Under the pieces are notes generated by a model that saw only the letters and a list, made by a program, of their open reading frames with translations, was not told the DNA's origin and did not search any database. The position numbers and the translations under genes were made by a program. Positions 27,296-36,491 of a stretch of DNA of 37,372 bases are shown piece by piece. How positions within the stretch are numbered: the first letter of the stretch is position 1; the number at the start of each line of letters is the position of its first letter. This DNA is from Candidatus Delongbacteria bacterium (lineage in GTDB: Bacteria; CAIWAD01; BS150m-G50), in NCBI GenBank assembly GCA_016784425.1, contig JADHUQ010000003.1, positions 1 to 37,372 on the forward strand, given 5' to 3'.

Positions 27296-28284
27296 ATATC
27301 CTTCTCGTTCTTTCTGGATGGTCTGCTGCTGTTGCGGGCACGATAAATGATCTCCGGACGCCCGCTGGCAGGTATCACGACACGCATCAGGTCCGCGGCA
27401 AGAACTGCCCCGGGAAGTTCCTGTTCAAGCTGCTCCTGGATTACATTACCTCGATTCAGGTAACGGGAGCTGACATGTGTGAGTATCAGATCTCTTACGC
27501 CAGCCTCCCTGGCAACCTGAACGGCGTCACTCACAGTTGAGTGCTGGGTTCGACGGGCGTTCTTGCGGTCGTCATTGTCATATGTACTTTCATGGATCAG
27601 AATATCAGCCTTGCGGGCAAGATCGACTGAGGCTGTTGTGTAAGTTGAGTCGGTAATGTAGACGATTTTCCGACCTGGCAGTGGCGGCGTGACCAGATCA
27701 CCGCTGCTGATAATCCTGCCATCCTTAAGGGTGATATCCCTGCCCTCTTTCAGCAGACGACGCTCCGGTCCCTCCGGAATACCTAACTCGGCTGCCAGCG
27801 CTGCGTTGAGTCGCCCGGGACGCAATTTCTCGACCAGCGAATATGCCAGTGTGTAAATGCGGTGTCGCACCCGCACTGCCTCCAGCCAGTACTCCGTAGT
27901 TTCAAGAATTGTCTGCGGTTCTTTGCCAATCGTCAGTTCATGAATTTTCAGGGGGTAATTAAAATCGGTTTCAGATATCCGTTTCATGAAACGTACATAT
28001 TCGGCGATTCCGGGCGGACCAAAAATCTGAAGCGGTTCTTCCCGTTTGTTCAGTTGGAATGAGGTCAGCAAACCGATCAATCCGTAGAAGTGATCGCCGT
28101 GCAGGTGGGTGATGAGAATCTTCCTGATTCGTGACCGCTTCAAGGGACTGCGTATAATCTGATGTTGCGTCCCCTCACCGCAATCAAAGAGCAGGACTTC
28201 TCTCTCCCTCTTGCAGGCGAGGGCGGCCACGTTTCGCTCAAAAGTCGGGGTCGCCGAGCCGGTCCCCAGGAAGACTAATTCCAT
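27268..28284 (-). CDS. rnz: Ribonuclease Z
   Basis: 338 aa; MELVFLGTGSATPTFERNVAALAC, LITHLHGDHFYGLIGLL, ILIHESTYDNDDRKNA, HSTVSDAVQVAREAGVRDLILTHVSSRY. Confidence 0.95.
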   Translation of the reverse strand: MELVFLGTGSATPTFERNVAALACKREREVLLFDCGEGTQHQIIRSPLKRSRIRKILITHLHGDHFYGLIGLLTSFQLNKREEPLQIFGPPGIAEYVRFMKRISETDFNYPLKIHELTIGKEPQTILETTEYWLEAVRVRHRIYTLAYSLVEKLRPGRLNAALAAELGIPEGPERRLLKEGRDITLKDGRIISSGDLVTPPLPGRKIVYITDSTYTTASVDLARKADILIHESTYDNDDRKNARRTQHSTVSDAVQVAREAGVRDLILTHVSSRYLNRGNVIQEQLEQELPGAVLAADLMRVVIPASGRPEIIYRARNSSRPSRKNEKDMCAMRKPEQ

Positions 28285-28750
28285 ATGGATAAGTTAAGTC
28301 CTTATAGTATTGCTACAGATGAATGACCGAAATCAGGAAGACATTCTATAGCAATAGTAGTTACCGCGGCTTATGACGTTTCCTAAAGGACATTCTTACA
28401 AGCTTACAAGCATCGGTAGAATAGTGATTTTTTAAGTAAATGAAAATGCGGGGTTATGCAAAAGAAATCGCCAGGTGAATTGATCCCGGCAGGGAGACAA
28501 GGCAGCAACCCAGTCTTTGACCGATGATGTTTCAGTCTCAAGATAGAGCTGCCTTCCAGGTGAACTTAATTACAGGAGAAACTCAAACCTCACTTATCTG
28601 CTCAAGTTTCCTACCTCTAAAAATGCGAACTTTGCCCCAGTTGTTATCGCAAAATCGTTGTGGAAGAGATGAGCCGGGGAGCCGTTACAGTAAAAGTAAT
28701 CTTGTCTTTCTGACAGTCCTGTAATGGTCTGCAACAGCTGTTCGGATTAC

Positions 28751-28785
28751 AAAAAAAAAGGCAAATGCGGGGAGCATTTGCCTTT
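28751..28785 (-). terminator. Strong intrinsic terminator (minus strand)
   Basis: 12-bp perfect stem AAAGGCAAATGC/GCATTTGCCTTT (28757-28768 / 28774-28785) with 5-nt loop TCCCC on minus strand, followed by six further Ts. Confidence 0.85.
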
Positions 28786-28843
28786 GGGAAGTGTACGAAA
28801 GACGATTCAACAATATTAGGGAGTGTAATATAGAAGCGTTCGC
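28751..28843 (-). ncRNA. Predicted ~90-nt small RNA from a sigma54 promoter
   Basis: Lies between the sigma54-like promoter (28854-28870) and the intrinsic terminator; no convincing ORF; contains ACACUCCC, ACACUUCCC and a UCCCC loop. TSS estimated about 12 nt after the -12 element. Confidence 0.5.
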
Positions 28844-28853
28844 TTATTAGCAA

Positions 28854-28870
28854 AGCAAACTGCGTGCCAA
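28854..28870 (-). promoter_or_regulatory. sigma54 (RpoN) promoter -24/-12
   Basis: Minus strand TTGGCACG-CAGT-TTGCT; GG-N10-GC spacing exact; matches consensus YTGGCACG-N4-TTGCW. Confidence 0.75.
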
Positions 28871-28944
28871 AATATTACACAGCTTCTTACACTGTTTATT
28901 ATTGATTTACATACATTATCATACTGGGGCTGATTCGTTGTTTT

Positions 28945-29077
28945 GGTGATATAAACCACTGCTGCAAAGAGTTGTTGCTCTAATGTAAGAAATACAGTAC
29001 AATTCAGCCATTTATGGAACGATAATGGATCAAACAGGAGTTGTTAGTCTTAACCACAATAATGGTTTATATCAACC
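28945..29077. repeat. Pair of 12-bp inverted repeats (candidate regulator binding sites)
   Basis: TGATATAAACCA (28947-28958) and its exact reverse complement TGGTTTATATCA (29063-29074), extended as GGT(T)GATATAAACCA. Confidence 0.6.
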
Positions 29078-29206
29078 GTTCATCAAAAACCAGATAATCC
29101 TGTTCATTTTGACCGGAGCACGCAATTTCACCACCTCATGCTGAAGAAGAAATTCTTGTAGAAGTGTACAAAGAGGTATAACTTTGCTGGAAATGAGGAG
29201 GCAATT

Positions 29207-30673
29207 ATGCGTTTAGTCACGATCGCTGTTTTCCTGGGGTGCTCGCTGGTAACCGGTTGGGCACAGGGGAATTCTCCGGTAGAACCTGCGGCGGAGGGAT
29301 CTACACAACCCTTTCATCTGTCTGTTGGTGTCGGCGCTGTGACAATGGACGGAGAAACATATCAGCAGATATCGCTTCGCCCTGAGATTCCTCTGGGTAA
29401 GTTTGGAATCGGTCTTGATATCACCATTTTCTTTGATGCAGATGGTAATATACGCAGCAAGGATTGGGATGAGCCGGCTGATTTACTGGACAAGATCCGC
29501 TACCTGCGTTATGGCCACCCCGGGGAGCAACTCTATATCCGTGCCGGAGCCCTGGATAATGTTACCCTCGGCTACGGCATCCTGATGAAACACTATTCCA
29601 ACTCAATTGATTACCCTTCAGTCAGAAGACTGGGTGCAAATTTTCAGGTGCGGGGGGCCGGTTTTCAGCTGGAGGGTATGTTCAACGATTTTCGGGAATT
29701 GACTGAACCTGGTCTGCTCGGTGTCCGGATGAGTCGGCCGCTACTCTGGGGTTTCACCGCCGGTGCCTCTATTGTAGCTGACGGCAACCAGTACGCCAAT
29801 CTGGTAGACGAGGACAACGATGATGTGCCGGATGAGCTCGATCGTTTTCCTGGTGAAAATGACACGGAAGTATACAGCTGGCTGGCGGCACTGTACCAGA
29901 GCAATCAGCTTGCCTACGATGGTTTAAGGGGTCAATACCCCGAGTGGCCGGAAGATCCGACCACCGCCACACCCGACTATACACCGGGCAAAGATCCGGT
30001 TACCGCAGTCGCCTTCGATCTCGGCTATCCCCTGCTGGGTAATAAATTACTCCTCTATGCCCAGGGTGCGCACTTTGTGGCGCATGGTTTTGGCATTGCA
30101 GCCCCAGGTGTAGTTTTTCAACCGGTCAATTCCCTGAGTATGGGTGTTGAATACCGATCCTACACCGACGAGTTCATCCCTGAGTTTTTCGATAGAACTT
30201 ATGAGCTCAATCGTTATTCCGTGGTGGATGTTAATGGTCAGGCAGCACTCAGGTCACGCGAATCATATCTGTTGGCTAACGCAAAGGCAGCTCGAGGTGT
30301 TTACGCAAGTGTCAATTTCCAGCTGCTGAGTCTGGTGGATGGTACCCTGGCGTACACCAGCATGCATCCGGTGGCTGAAGGGGATCAGACCAATACAATA
30401 TACGGTTCGCTAGGGCTTAATATGGCGCGTGTCCCCAAACTGACGGAGCTTTCCGCCTATTATTATCAGGCAAACGTGAAGAAGTTGTTCATACTGGAGC
30501 CAAACGCGTTACCTATCTGGGGTTACAAGATCGGTTACGAGATAACCAGTGGTGTCAATCTGCTCCTGAACTACCGTTATACCTATCAGGATCTTGACGG
30601 TGACGGTATAATCAGCGGAACTGCTGAACAGGTAAAGACATTTTCCATCGAAACATATTTCACGGTGCGGTAG
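29207..30673 (+). CDS. Outer-membrane/periplasmic beta-rich protein with Asp-rich calcium-binding-like loops
   Basis: 488 aa; signal peptide MRLVTIAVFLGCSLVTGWAQG; loops DEDNDDVPDELDRFP and DLDGDGII; SD GAGGAGG upstream. Confidence 0.75.
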   Translation: MRLVTIAVFLGCSLVTGWAQGNSPVEPAAEGSTQPFHLSVGVGAVTMDGETYQQISLRPEIPLGKFGIGLDITIFFDADGNIRSKDWDEPADLLDKIRYLRYGHPGEQLYIRAGALDNVTLGYGILMKHYSNSIDYPSVRRLGANFQVRGAGFQLEGMFNDFRELTEPGLLGVRMSRPLLWGFTAGASIVADGNQYANLVDEDNDDVPDELDRFPGENDTEVYSWLAALYQSNQLAYDGLRGQYPEWPEDPTTATPDYTPGKDPVTAVAFDLGYPLLGNKLLLYAQGAHFVAHGFGIAAPGVVFQPVNSLSMGVEYRSYTDEFIPEFFDRTYELNRYSVVDVNGQAALRSRESYLLANAKAARGVYASVNFQLLSLVDGTLAYTSMHPVAEGDQTNTIYGSLGLNMARVPKLTELSAYYYQANVKKLFILEPNALPIWGYKIGYEITSGVNLLLNYRYTYQDLDGDGIISGTAEQVKTFSIETYFTVR

Positions 30674-30713
30674 CAGCTGGGATCCTGTGCAGTCTGGTCA
30701 GGCCAGTTTTCTC

Positions 30714-30742
30714 TTGTAAAAAACTGGGGAGCATGGTAGACT
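30714..30742 (+). promoter_or_regulatory. Likely promoter of the tRNA gene
   Basis: TTGTAA (30714-30719), 17-bp spacer, TAGACT (30737-30742), C-rich discriminator (GTTCCCCG) and tRNA start 22 nt downstream. Confidence 0.5.
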
Positions 30743-30764
30743 GTTCCCCGTTCAAGTTTGGCCA

Positions 30765-30838
30765 GGGCGATTAGCTCAGTTGGTTAGAGCGCATGCCCCA
30801 CACGCATGAGGCCGCAGGTTCGAACCCCGCATCGCCCA
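30765..30838 (+). tRNA. tRNA-Val (CAC)
   Basis: Cloverleaf by hand: acceptor GGGCGAT/ATCGCCC, D-stem GCTC/GAGC, anticodon stem CATGC/GCATG with loop CCCACAC (anticodon CAC), T-loop TTCGAAC. CCA not encoded. Confidence 0.85.
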
Positions 30839-30866
30839 TTAATTTCCACAGTAAATTGAAACTGCT

Positions 30867-32903
30867 TTGCGTAAGAAGATTCCCTTCACAAACCTCCGTA
30901 AATCCCTGCGACAAACTGTCAACCTGCTGAAAACACAAGACCAGGCATTTGTGCTGGTTACGGCCGTGCTGATCGGGATCGCCGGTGGTTATGCGGCGGT
31001 GGGAATTCAATACGCTATCAAGGGTTTCCAACTGATCTTCTGGCAGCATGAATACTCGCTGGATTACATCCGACAGTTGCCCTGGTGGTGGAAAATAGCC
31101 GCGCCGGCGGTCGGTGGCCTGATTGTGGGGCTCATCATCCAGTTTGTGGCTAAGGAGGCCAAAGGGCATGGTGTTCCGGAAGTCATGGAAGCGATCCTCC
31201 TGCGCAATGGCCGCATCCGGCCCCGGGTAGTAATTGCCAAACTGTTCGGTTCTGCCATCTATATCGCCTCCGGTGGATCGGTGGGACGGGAGGGTCCGGT
31301 TATTCAGATCGGATCAGCTATCGGGTCGAGTGCCGGTCAGCTGCTCGGTGTCAACACTAACAGGATGAGGACCTTTGTCGCCTGTGGTGCAGCTGCAGGT
31401 ATCGCTGCCGCTTTCAACGCTCCGGTGGCCGGAGCGCTTTTTGCTATTGAAATTCTACTCGGCGACATCGCCGTACTCCAGTTCAGTCCCATTGTAGTTG
31501 CCTCTGTCTCGGCGACAGTTGTCTCCAGGCATTATCTGGGTGATTTTCCTGCCTTCTCTGTCCCCCACTATGAAATGATCAGCGCCTGGGAGTTACTGCT
31601 CTATCTGGGACTCGGTCTGCTCTGTGGCCTGGTAGCCTCCGGTTTTATCAAGGTGTTGTACGCCTCAGAAGACCTGTTCGATCGGTTCAAATATCCTGAT
31701 TCACTCAAAGGTACCATCGGCGGTCTCCTGATCGGCATCATCGGCGTTATGGCACCGGAGATTTTCGGTGTCGGATACGACAGTATCGATGCGGCGCTGC
31801 AGAGTAACATGATCTGGAAGCTGGCTTTTATACTTGTCCTGGTCAAGATACTTGCTACCTCAATCTCACTGGGTTCAGGGGGATCCGGTGGTATTTTTGC
31901 CCCATCCCTTTTTCTCGGTGCAGCCACCGGTGCCTTTTTCGGGGGGCTGGCACATCTTATCTTCCCGACGATCACCGCTAATCCGGGCGCTTACGCCCTG
32001 GTCGGTATGGGGGGAGTGGTTGCCGCCACCACTCACGGGCCAATTACTGCGATATTGATCATCTTTGAGATGACAAATGACTACAAGACAATCCTGCCCC
32101 TCATGTTGACCTGTATTGTTGCTACCATCATTGCACTGAGGATCAACAAGCATTCAATTTATACGCTGAAACTTTTCCGCCGGGGGATAGACCTGCAGAA
32201 AGGCCGGGAGGTAAATGTTCTCAAGTCTATCCGGGTAGAAGATGTCTATCACAAAAGTATAGAACGGATTGATGAAAGCGCTTCCTTCACAGAAGTTGTC
32301 AGCCGGCTTTACAGCAGCCAGCATTCCTGCCTCCATGTCCTGAACCAGGCGGGTGAGCTGACCGGTGTGATTTCCATGAATGAGATCCGCCAGACTCTGG
32401 CAGATTATAATGAACTCAAGAATCTGCTGATCGCCGCTGATATCAGCAATGATGTCCTCGTTTCAACCAGCCAGGAGGATACACTCGACGATGTGATGAA
32501 AGCTTTCGGCAGCTATCATCTGGATGAAATGCCGGTACTCGATGAAAATGGTGATATTCTCGGTACGGTCCAGAAAACCGATGTGATACAAACCTACAAT
32601 CGCCTGATTTCACTGAAGGACATCTCAAACGAGATCAGTTCCGGGATCAAGCATGCCCGCAAAAAAGAAGCGGTACATGTGGTCGATAACTATTTCGTAA
32701 AAGAGATTGAGGTGCCGGATTACTTCCTGGGTCGGCGCATCGGTGAGTTGGACATACGCAATGAATACAAGCTGGAAATCCTGTTGATTTTTCCAACCGT
32801 TGATACTTCTCAGGCAATCCAGCCAGATTTCAATTATATGTTTACCCCGGGGAACCACCTGCTGGTATTTGGTAACGAGAAGGACATCCTGAGGCTGGAA
32901 TAG
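30867..32903 (+). CDS. ClC-family chloride channel/antiporter with C-terminal CBS pair and RCK_C/TrkA-C-like domain
   Basis: 678 aa; GHGVPEV, GGSVGREGPVIQIG, GGSGGIFAPSLFLGA, two CBS repeats, C-terminal EIEVPDYFLGRRIGELDIR...TPGNHLLVFG. TTG start in the ORF track is uncertain. Confidence 0.9.
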   Translation: MRKKIPFTNLRKSLRQTVNLLKTQDQAFVLVTAVLIGIAGGYAAVGIQYAIKGFQLIFWQHEYSLDYIRQLPWWWKIAAPAVGGLIVGLIIQFVAKEAKGHGVPEVMEAILLRNGRIRPRVVIAKLFGSAIYIASGGSVGREGPVIQIGSAIGSSAGQLLGVNTNRMRTFVACGAAAGIAAAFNAPVAGALFAIEILLGDIAVLQFSPIVVASVSATVVSRHYLGDFPAFSVPHYEMISAWELLLYLGLGLLCGLVASGFIKVLYASEDLFDRFKYPDSLKGTIGGLLIGIIGVMAPEIFGVGYDSIDAALQSNMIWKLAFILVLVKILATSISLGSGGSGGIFAPSLFLGAATGAFFGGLAHLIFPTITANPGAYALVGMGGVVAATTHGPITAILIIFEMTNDYKTILPLMLTCIVATIIALRINKHSIYTLKLFRRGIDLQKGREVNVLKSIRVEDVYHKSIERIDESASFTEVVSRLYSSQHSCLHVLNQAGELTGVISMNEIRQTLADYNELKNLLIAADISNDVLVSTSQEDTLDDVMKAFGSYHLDEMPVLDENGDILGTVQKTDVIQTYNRLISLKDISNEISSGIKHARKKEAVHVVDNYFVKEIEVPDYFLGRRIGELDIRNEYKLEILLIFPTVDTSQAIQPDFNYMFTPGNHLLVFGNEKDILRLE

Positions 32904-33084
32904 GCACATCCGCGACAATGTTTGCGACACCGATGATCACATACCATTGATACCAGACTCCACTCACCCTCAAAACCGCACACCAAGTCCATACAGTACA
33001 CACCTCTGCACACTGAACTGCATCACACAGCTTCGGCAGTCATGGTGAATCTGAGTCGGTTCCGGTCAGGGTTGGGAGGAGAAA

Positions 33085-33561
33085 CTAGGTTTGCGCCAAC
33101 AGCAGTACTACCGCCTGGGCGGCGATCCCTTCACCGCGACCGGTGAAACCAAGCTGTTCGGAAGTTGTCGCCTTCAGGGAGACATTCTCCAGAGGTGTAT
33201 CGAGGAGAGGGGCGATCTGTTCCCGCATGGCGGGCAGGAAGGGAGCAACCCGCGGTTGCTGTAAAACCAGGGTGGCATCCAGATTACCCAGGCGATAACC
33301 CCGTTCCTGGATCAGTTGGAAGACCTGTTTCAGCAGTTCGCGACTGTCGCAACCTGAGTAGCGGGGATCGTCATCAGGAAAGTGCTGACCGATATCGCCC
33401 AACGCCAGCGCCCCCAGCAGTGCATCACAGATGGCGTGCAGCAGGACATCGGCATCGCTGTGCCCGGCCAGACCCAGTTCGTAAGGAATTTGTACCCCGC
33501 CCAGGATCAGAGGACGATCCGGCACCAGCCGGTGTACATCAAAACCGCAACCAATCCGCAC
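33085..33561 (-). CDS. ispF: 2-C-methyl-D-erythritol 2,4-cyclodiphosphate synthase
   Basis: 158 aa; [63 protein letters not shown]. Confidence 0.97.
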   Translation of the reverse strand: MRIGCGFDVHRLVPDRPLILGGVQIPYELGLAGHSDADVLLHAICDALLGALALGDIGQHFPDDDPRYSGCDSRELLKQVFQLIQERGYRLGNLDATLVLQQPRVAPFLPAMREQIAPLLDTPLENVSLKATTSEQLGFTGRGEGIAAQAVVLLLAQT

Positions 33562-34330
33562 AGTGCTGCTCCTTTACCAGATATTCGGCATATTCCAGAT
33601 CTGCCGGTGTGGTTATCTTCAGGGCGGGGCCGTCATCCTCCAGCCAGACCAGGTTGACCCCCGGTAAGCGTTCTACCAGTGAAGCGTCGTCGGTACCGAG
33701 GAACCGGTCCCGCTCCGCAAGGGTGTAGGCTTTTTTCAACAGGGCTGCCTGAAACAGTTGTGGGGTATGGACGGCTACCAGAAGGGAGCGGTCGAGTGTG
33801 GCGATAACGGTTCCCTTCTCCACCCTTTTCACAGTATCGGTAATCCGCTTTCCCGGCAGGGCACCATCAGCGGTGACCGCCAGCTCCAGCAGCTGCCTGA
33901 TAACCGAGGGCCCCACCAGAGGTCGTACACCATCGTGTACCGCCACGTGGTGATCATCCGGGACCAGTTTAAGCGCATGGCGGATGGAGTGCTGCCGTTC
34001 GGCACCACCGGCAACAGGAGTGACCTGCTCCGTAAGATCATGCTCCCCGAGTAAACTTTGAACCTTCTGGCGATCAGCAGGGGGATAGGTCAACAGGACC
34101 CGGACACAACCGGCCTGGAGCAGAGCGTCAAGACCATAAAGCAGCAACGGGTATCCGTTCAGCAACTGCCACTGTTTACGCTCACCAGCATCATTACCAA
34201 AACGACTGCCCTGCCCCGCCGCGGTCAGAATCCCGGTACAGGGACTTACGATAGGATGACTGGGTAAACTTGCTGTCATTTTGCTCGCGTTGGGTCGTAC
34301 TGCAACACCATCATGTAAAGAGTGAGCCAA
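33539..34330 (-). CDS. ispD: 2-C-methyl-D-erythritol 4-phosphate cytidylyltransferase
   Basis: [40 protein letters not shown]-like [48 protein letters not shown]. Start probably 34279. Confidence 0.94.
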   Translation of the reverse strand: MAHSLHDGVAVRPNASKMTASLPSHPIVSPCTGILTAAGQGSRFGNDAGERKQWQLLNGYPLLLYGLDALLQAGCVRVLLTYPPADRQKVQSLLGEHDLTEQVTPVAGGAERQHSIRHALKLVPDDHHVAVHDGVRPLVGPSVIRQLLELAVTADGALPGKRITDTVKRVEKGTVIATLDRSLLVAVHTPQLFQAALLKKAYTLAERDRFLGTDDASLVERLPGVNLVWLEDDGPALKITTPADLEYAEYLVKEQHCADWLRF

Positions 34331-34381
34331 TCATTGTTCGTTGGCGGTGCGCCAGCAGCTCAGGGACACAGACCTCTGTGA

Positions 34382-35410
34382 TCAGAGAATCATCATCGCG
34401 TCGCCGTAACTGAAGAACCGGTAATGCTCCCGCTTGGCTTTGCGATAGGCTTTCATGATCAAATCCCTGTCATAAAAGGCGGAAACCAGCATCAACAGCG
34501 TAGAACCGGGCAGATGGAAATTTGTGATCAGACCATCCACTACCTTAAACTTGTAGGGGGGATAGATGAACTTGTCGGTCCAACCCTCTGTCGCCTTGAT
34601 CCGCCCTGAGAAGGTGGCCACGGTTTCCAGCGTCCGGGTGACAGTAGTACCGACCGCTATAATCCGTTTGCCCTCGGCAATCGTCCGGTTGATAGTATCC
34701 GCGGCCTGTTGCGGAACCTGGTAATACTCGGAGTCCATACGATGACGGCTGAGATCCTCCACCGTGACCGGGCGAAAAGTGCCAAGGCCAACGTGCAGCG
34801 TCAGAAAGGCGGATTTCACCCCTTTCTTCTCGAGCTTGTTCATCAAGCGGTTGGTGAAATGGAGACCGGCGGTAGGTGCGGCTACGGCGCCGACCTTGTC
34901 GGCGAAGATAGTCTGGTAGTATTTTTTATCGTCGTTGTCCGGTTCCCGTTTGATATATGGCGGTAGTGGAGTCTTACCGTATTTCTCGATCACCTTGTAG
35001 AGATCACCATCGTAATTGAAACGGACTACCCTGCCACCCGAAGTAGTATTATCGATAATCTCACAGTGGATTCCCCCCTCAATGGTAATCGTGTTACCCA
35101 TCCGCACTTTGCGGGCCGGTTTAACCATGATTTCCCAGAGGTTGTTGTTCAGCTCCCGCAACAGGAAGACCTCGATCTCCGCGTCGGTTTTGTCCTTGTG
35201 GCCACGCAGACGCGCCGGAAAGACCCGGGTATCATTGAACACCAGGCAATCACCAGGTTCCAGCAGTTGGTCCAGCTCCCGGAAAATCAATTCGTGTGTC
35301 GAGTGGGTTGCGCGATCAAGCACCATCAAACGGGCTTTATCCCGCTCTTTTAAAGGTGTTTGAGCAATCAGTTTTTCCGAAATCGGGTACTTGAAGTCGG
35401 ATAACCTCAT
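34382..35410 (-). CDS. queA: S-adenosylmethionine:tRNA ribosyltransferase-isomerase
   Basis: MRLSDFKYPISEKLIAQTPLKERDKARLMVL, FNDTRVFPARL, VAAPTAGLHFTNRLM, HVGLGTFRPV, FHLPGSTLLMLVSAFYDRD. ORF track starts upstream at 35512; ATG 35410 fits the family. Confidence 0.96.
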   Translation of the reverse strand: MRLSDFKYPISEKLIAQTPLKERDKARLMVLDRATHSTHELIFRELDQLLEPGDCLVFNDTRVFPARLRGHKDKTDAEIEVFLLRELNNNLWEIMVKPARKVRMGNTITIEGGIHCEIIDNTTSGGRVVRFNYDGDLYKVIEKYGKTPLPPYIKREPDNDDKKYYQTIFADKVGAVAAPTAGLHFTNRLMNKLEKKGVKSAFLTLHVGLGTFRPVTVEDLSRHRMDSEYYQVPQQAADTINRTIAEGKRIIAVGTTVTRTLETVATFSGRIKATEGWTDKFIYPPYKFKVVDGLITNFHLPGSTLLMLVSAFYDRDLIMKAYRKAKREHYRFFSYGDAMMIL

Positions 35411-35450
35411 ATTGATCCTCGCTATTGGTTCCGCCGTTGTCATCGGCGGA

Positions 35451-36491
35451 TTATTCTTTATTACTTGTGAACAGATCTCTGTTTCCTGAGTTGTCGGTCT
35501 GCCGTTCAACACCCAGATGTTGCCAGGCCAAAGGGGTAACCACCCGCCCCCGCAGGGTTCTCTCCAGAAAACCCTCTTTAATCAGAAACGGCTCATAAAC
35601 CTCTTCGATAGTACCGGCTTCTTCACCGACAGCTACCGACAGGGTATTCAATCCCACCGGGCCACCCCGGTACTTGTGGATGATAGTATGCAGAATTTTC
35701 TGGTCCATTGGATCCAGGCCACGCGCGTCGATATCGAGACGGTCCAGAGCGTGCCGCGCCAGGGCTGCCGTAACCCGACCATCCCCTTCCACCTCGGCGA
35801 AATCCCTTACTCGCCGCAACAGTCGATTGGCGACGCGGGGTGTGCCACGGGAACGCATTCCGATTTCGTGAGCGCCGTCCCGCTCCAGCTCCACCTCCAG
35901 CAACCGGGCGGAACGGTGCAGAATCTCAAGTATCTCCTCCTGGTTGTAATACTCCAGATGCGAAACGATACCGAAACGGTCACGCAAAGGGGAGGTCAAC
36001 AGACCGGCGCGGGTGGTGGCCCCAATCAGGGTGAAGCGTGGTAGATCCAGCCTCACACTACGGGCGGAAGCGCCACTGTCCAGCATAATGTCCAGCCGGT
36101 AGTCCTCCATCGCCGGGTAAAGATACTCCTCAACCACATGGTTCAACCGGTGTATTTCATCAATGAAGAGGATATCCCCCTCCTGCAGGTTGGTCAACAG
36201 CCCCGCCAGGTCAGCTGGCTTATCCAGCACCGGGCCGGAAGTTACCGTAATCTGGGCCTGCATGCTGCCTGCAATGATGTGTGCCAGAGTGGTCTTGCCG
36301 AGACCGGGAGGACCATAAAAAAGACAGTGATCCAGTGCCTCCTGACGACCAGCGGCAGCACTGATGAAAACCCTGAGGTTGTCTTTGATCCGCTGTTGCC
36401 CGACAAACTCGTTGAAATCAGTCGGGCGCAACCGGTTTTCGAGTTGATCCTCAGGTGTGTATTTGCCGGTAATGGTTCGTTCCAGATTCAT
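35451..36491 (-). CDS. ruvB: Holliday junction branch migration ATPase RuvB
   Basis: 346 aa; [79 protein letters not shown]. Confidence 0.97.
   Translation of the reverse strand: MNLERTITGKYTPEDQLENRLRPTDFNEFVGQQRIKDNLRVFISAAAGRQEALDHCLFYGPPGLGKTTLAHIIAGSMQAQITVTSGPVLDKPADLAGLLTNLQEGDILFIDEIHRLNHVVEEYLYPAMEDYRLDIMLDSGASARSVRLDLPRFTLIGATTRAGLLTSPLRDRFGIVSHLEYYNQEEILEILHRSARLLEVELERDGAHEIGMRSRGTPRVANRLLRRVRDFAEVEGDGRVTAALARHALDRLDIDARGLDPMDQKILHTIIHKYRGGPVGLNTLSVAVGEEAGTIEEVYEPFLIKEGFLERTLRGRVVTPLAWQHLGVERQTDNSGNRDLFTSNKE

Noticed and set aside
28470-28515. SRP-RNA- or S-box-like string (GGCAGGGAGACAAGGCAGCAACCC)
   Set aside because: Could not reconcile with the SRP domain IV symmetric loop or the SAM-I core; left as unexplained rather than named.
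28524-28724. 66-aa plus-strand ORF in the intergenic region
   Set aside because: No SD, no recognisable motif, composition not protein-like.
28644-28853. 69-aa minus-strand ORF spanning the predicted sRNA and its terminator
   Set aside because: Translates straight through a strong intrinsic terminator and has no SD; non-coding interpretation is better supported.
30771-31169. 132-aa minus-strand ORF ending ...GDAGFEPAASCVWGMRSNQLS
   Set aside because: Antisense to the tRNA and the ClC gene; the GDAGFEPA.. tail is a well-known spurious translation of tRNA complements.
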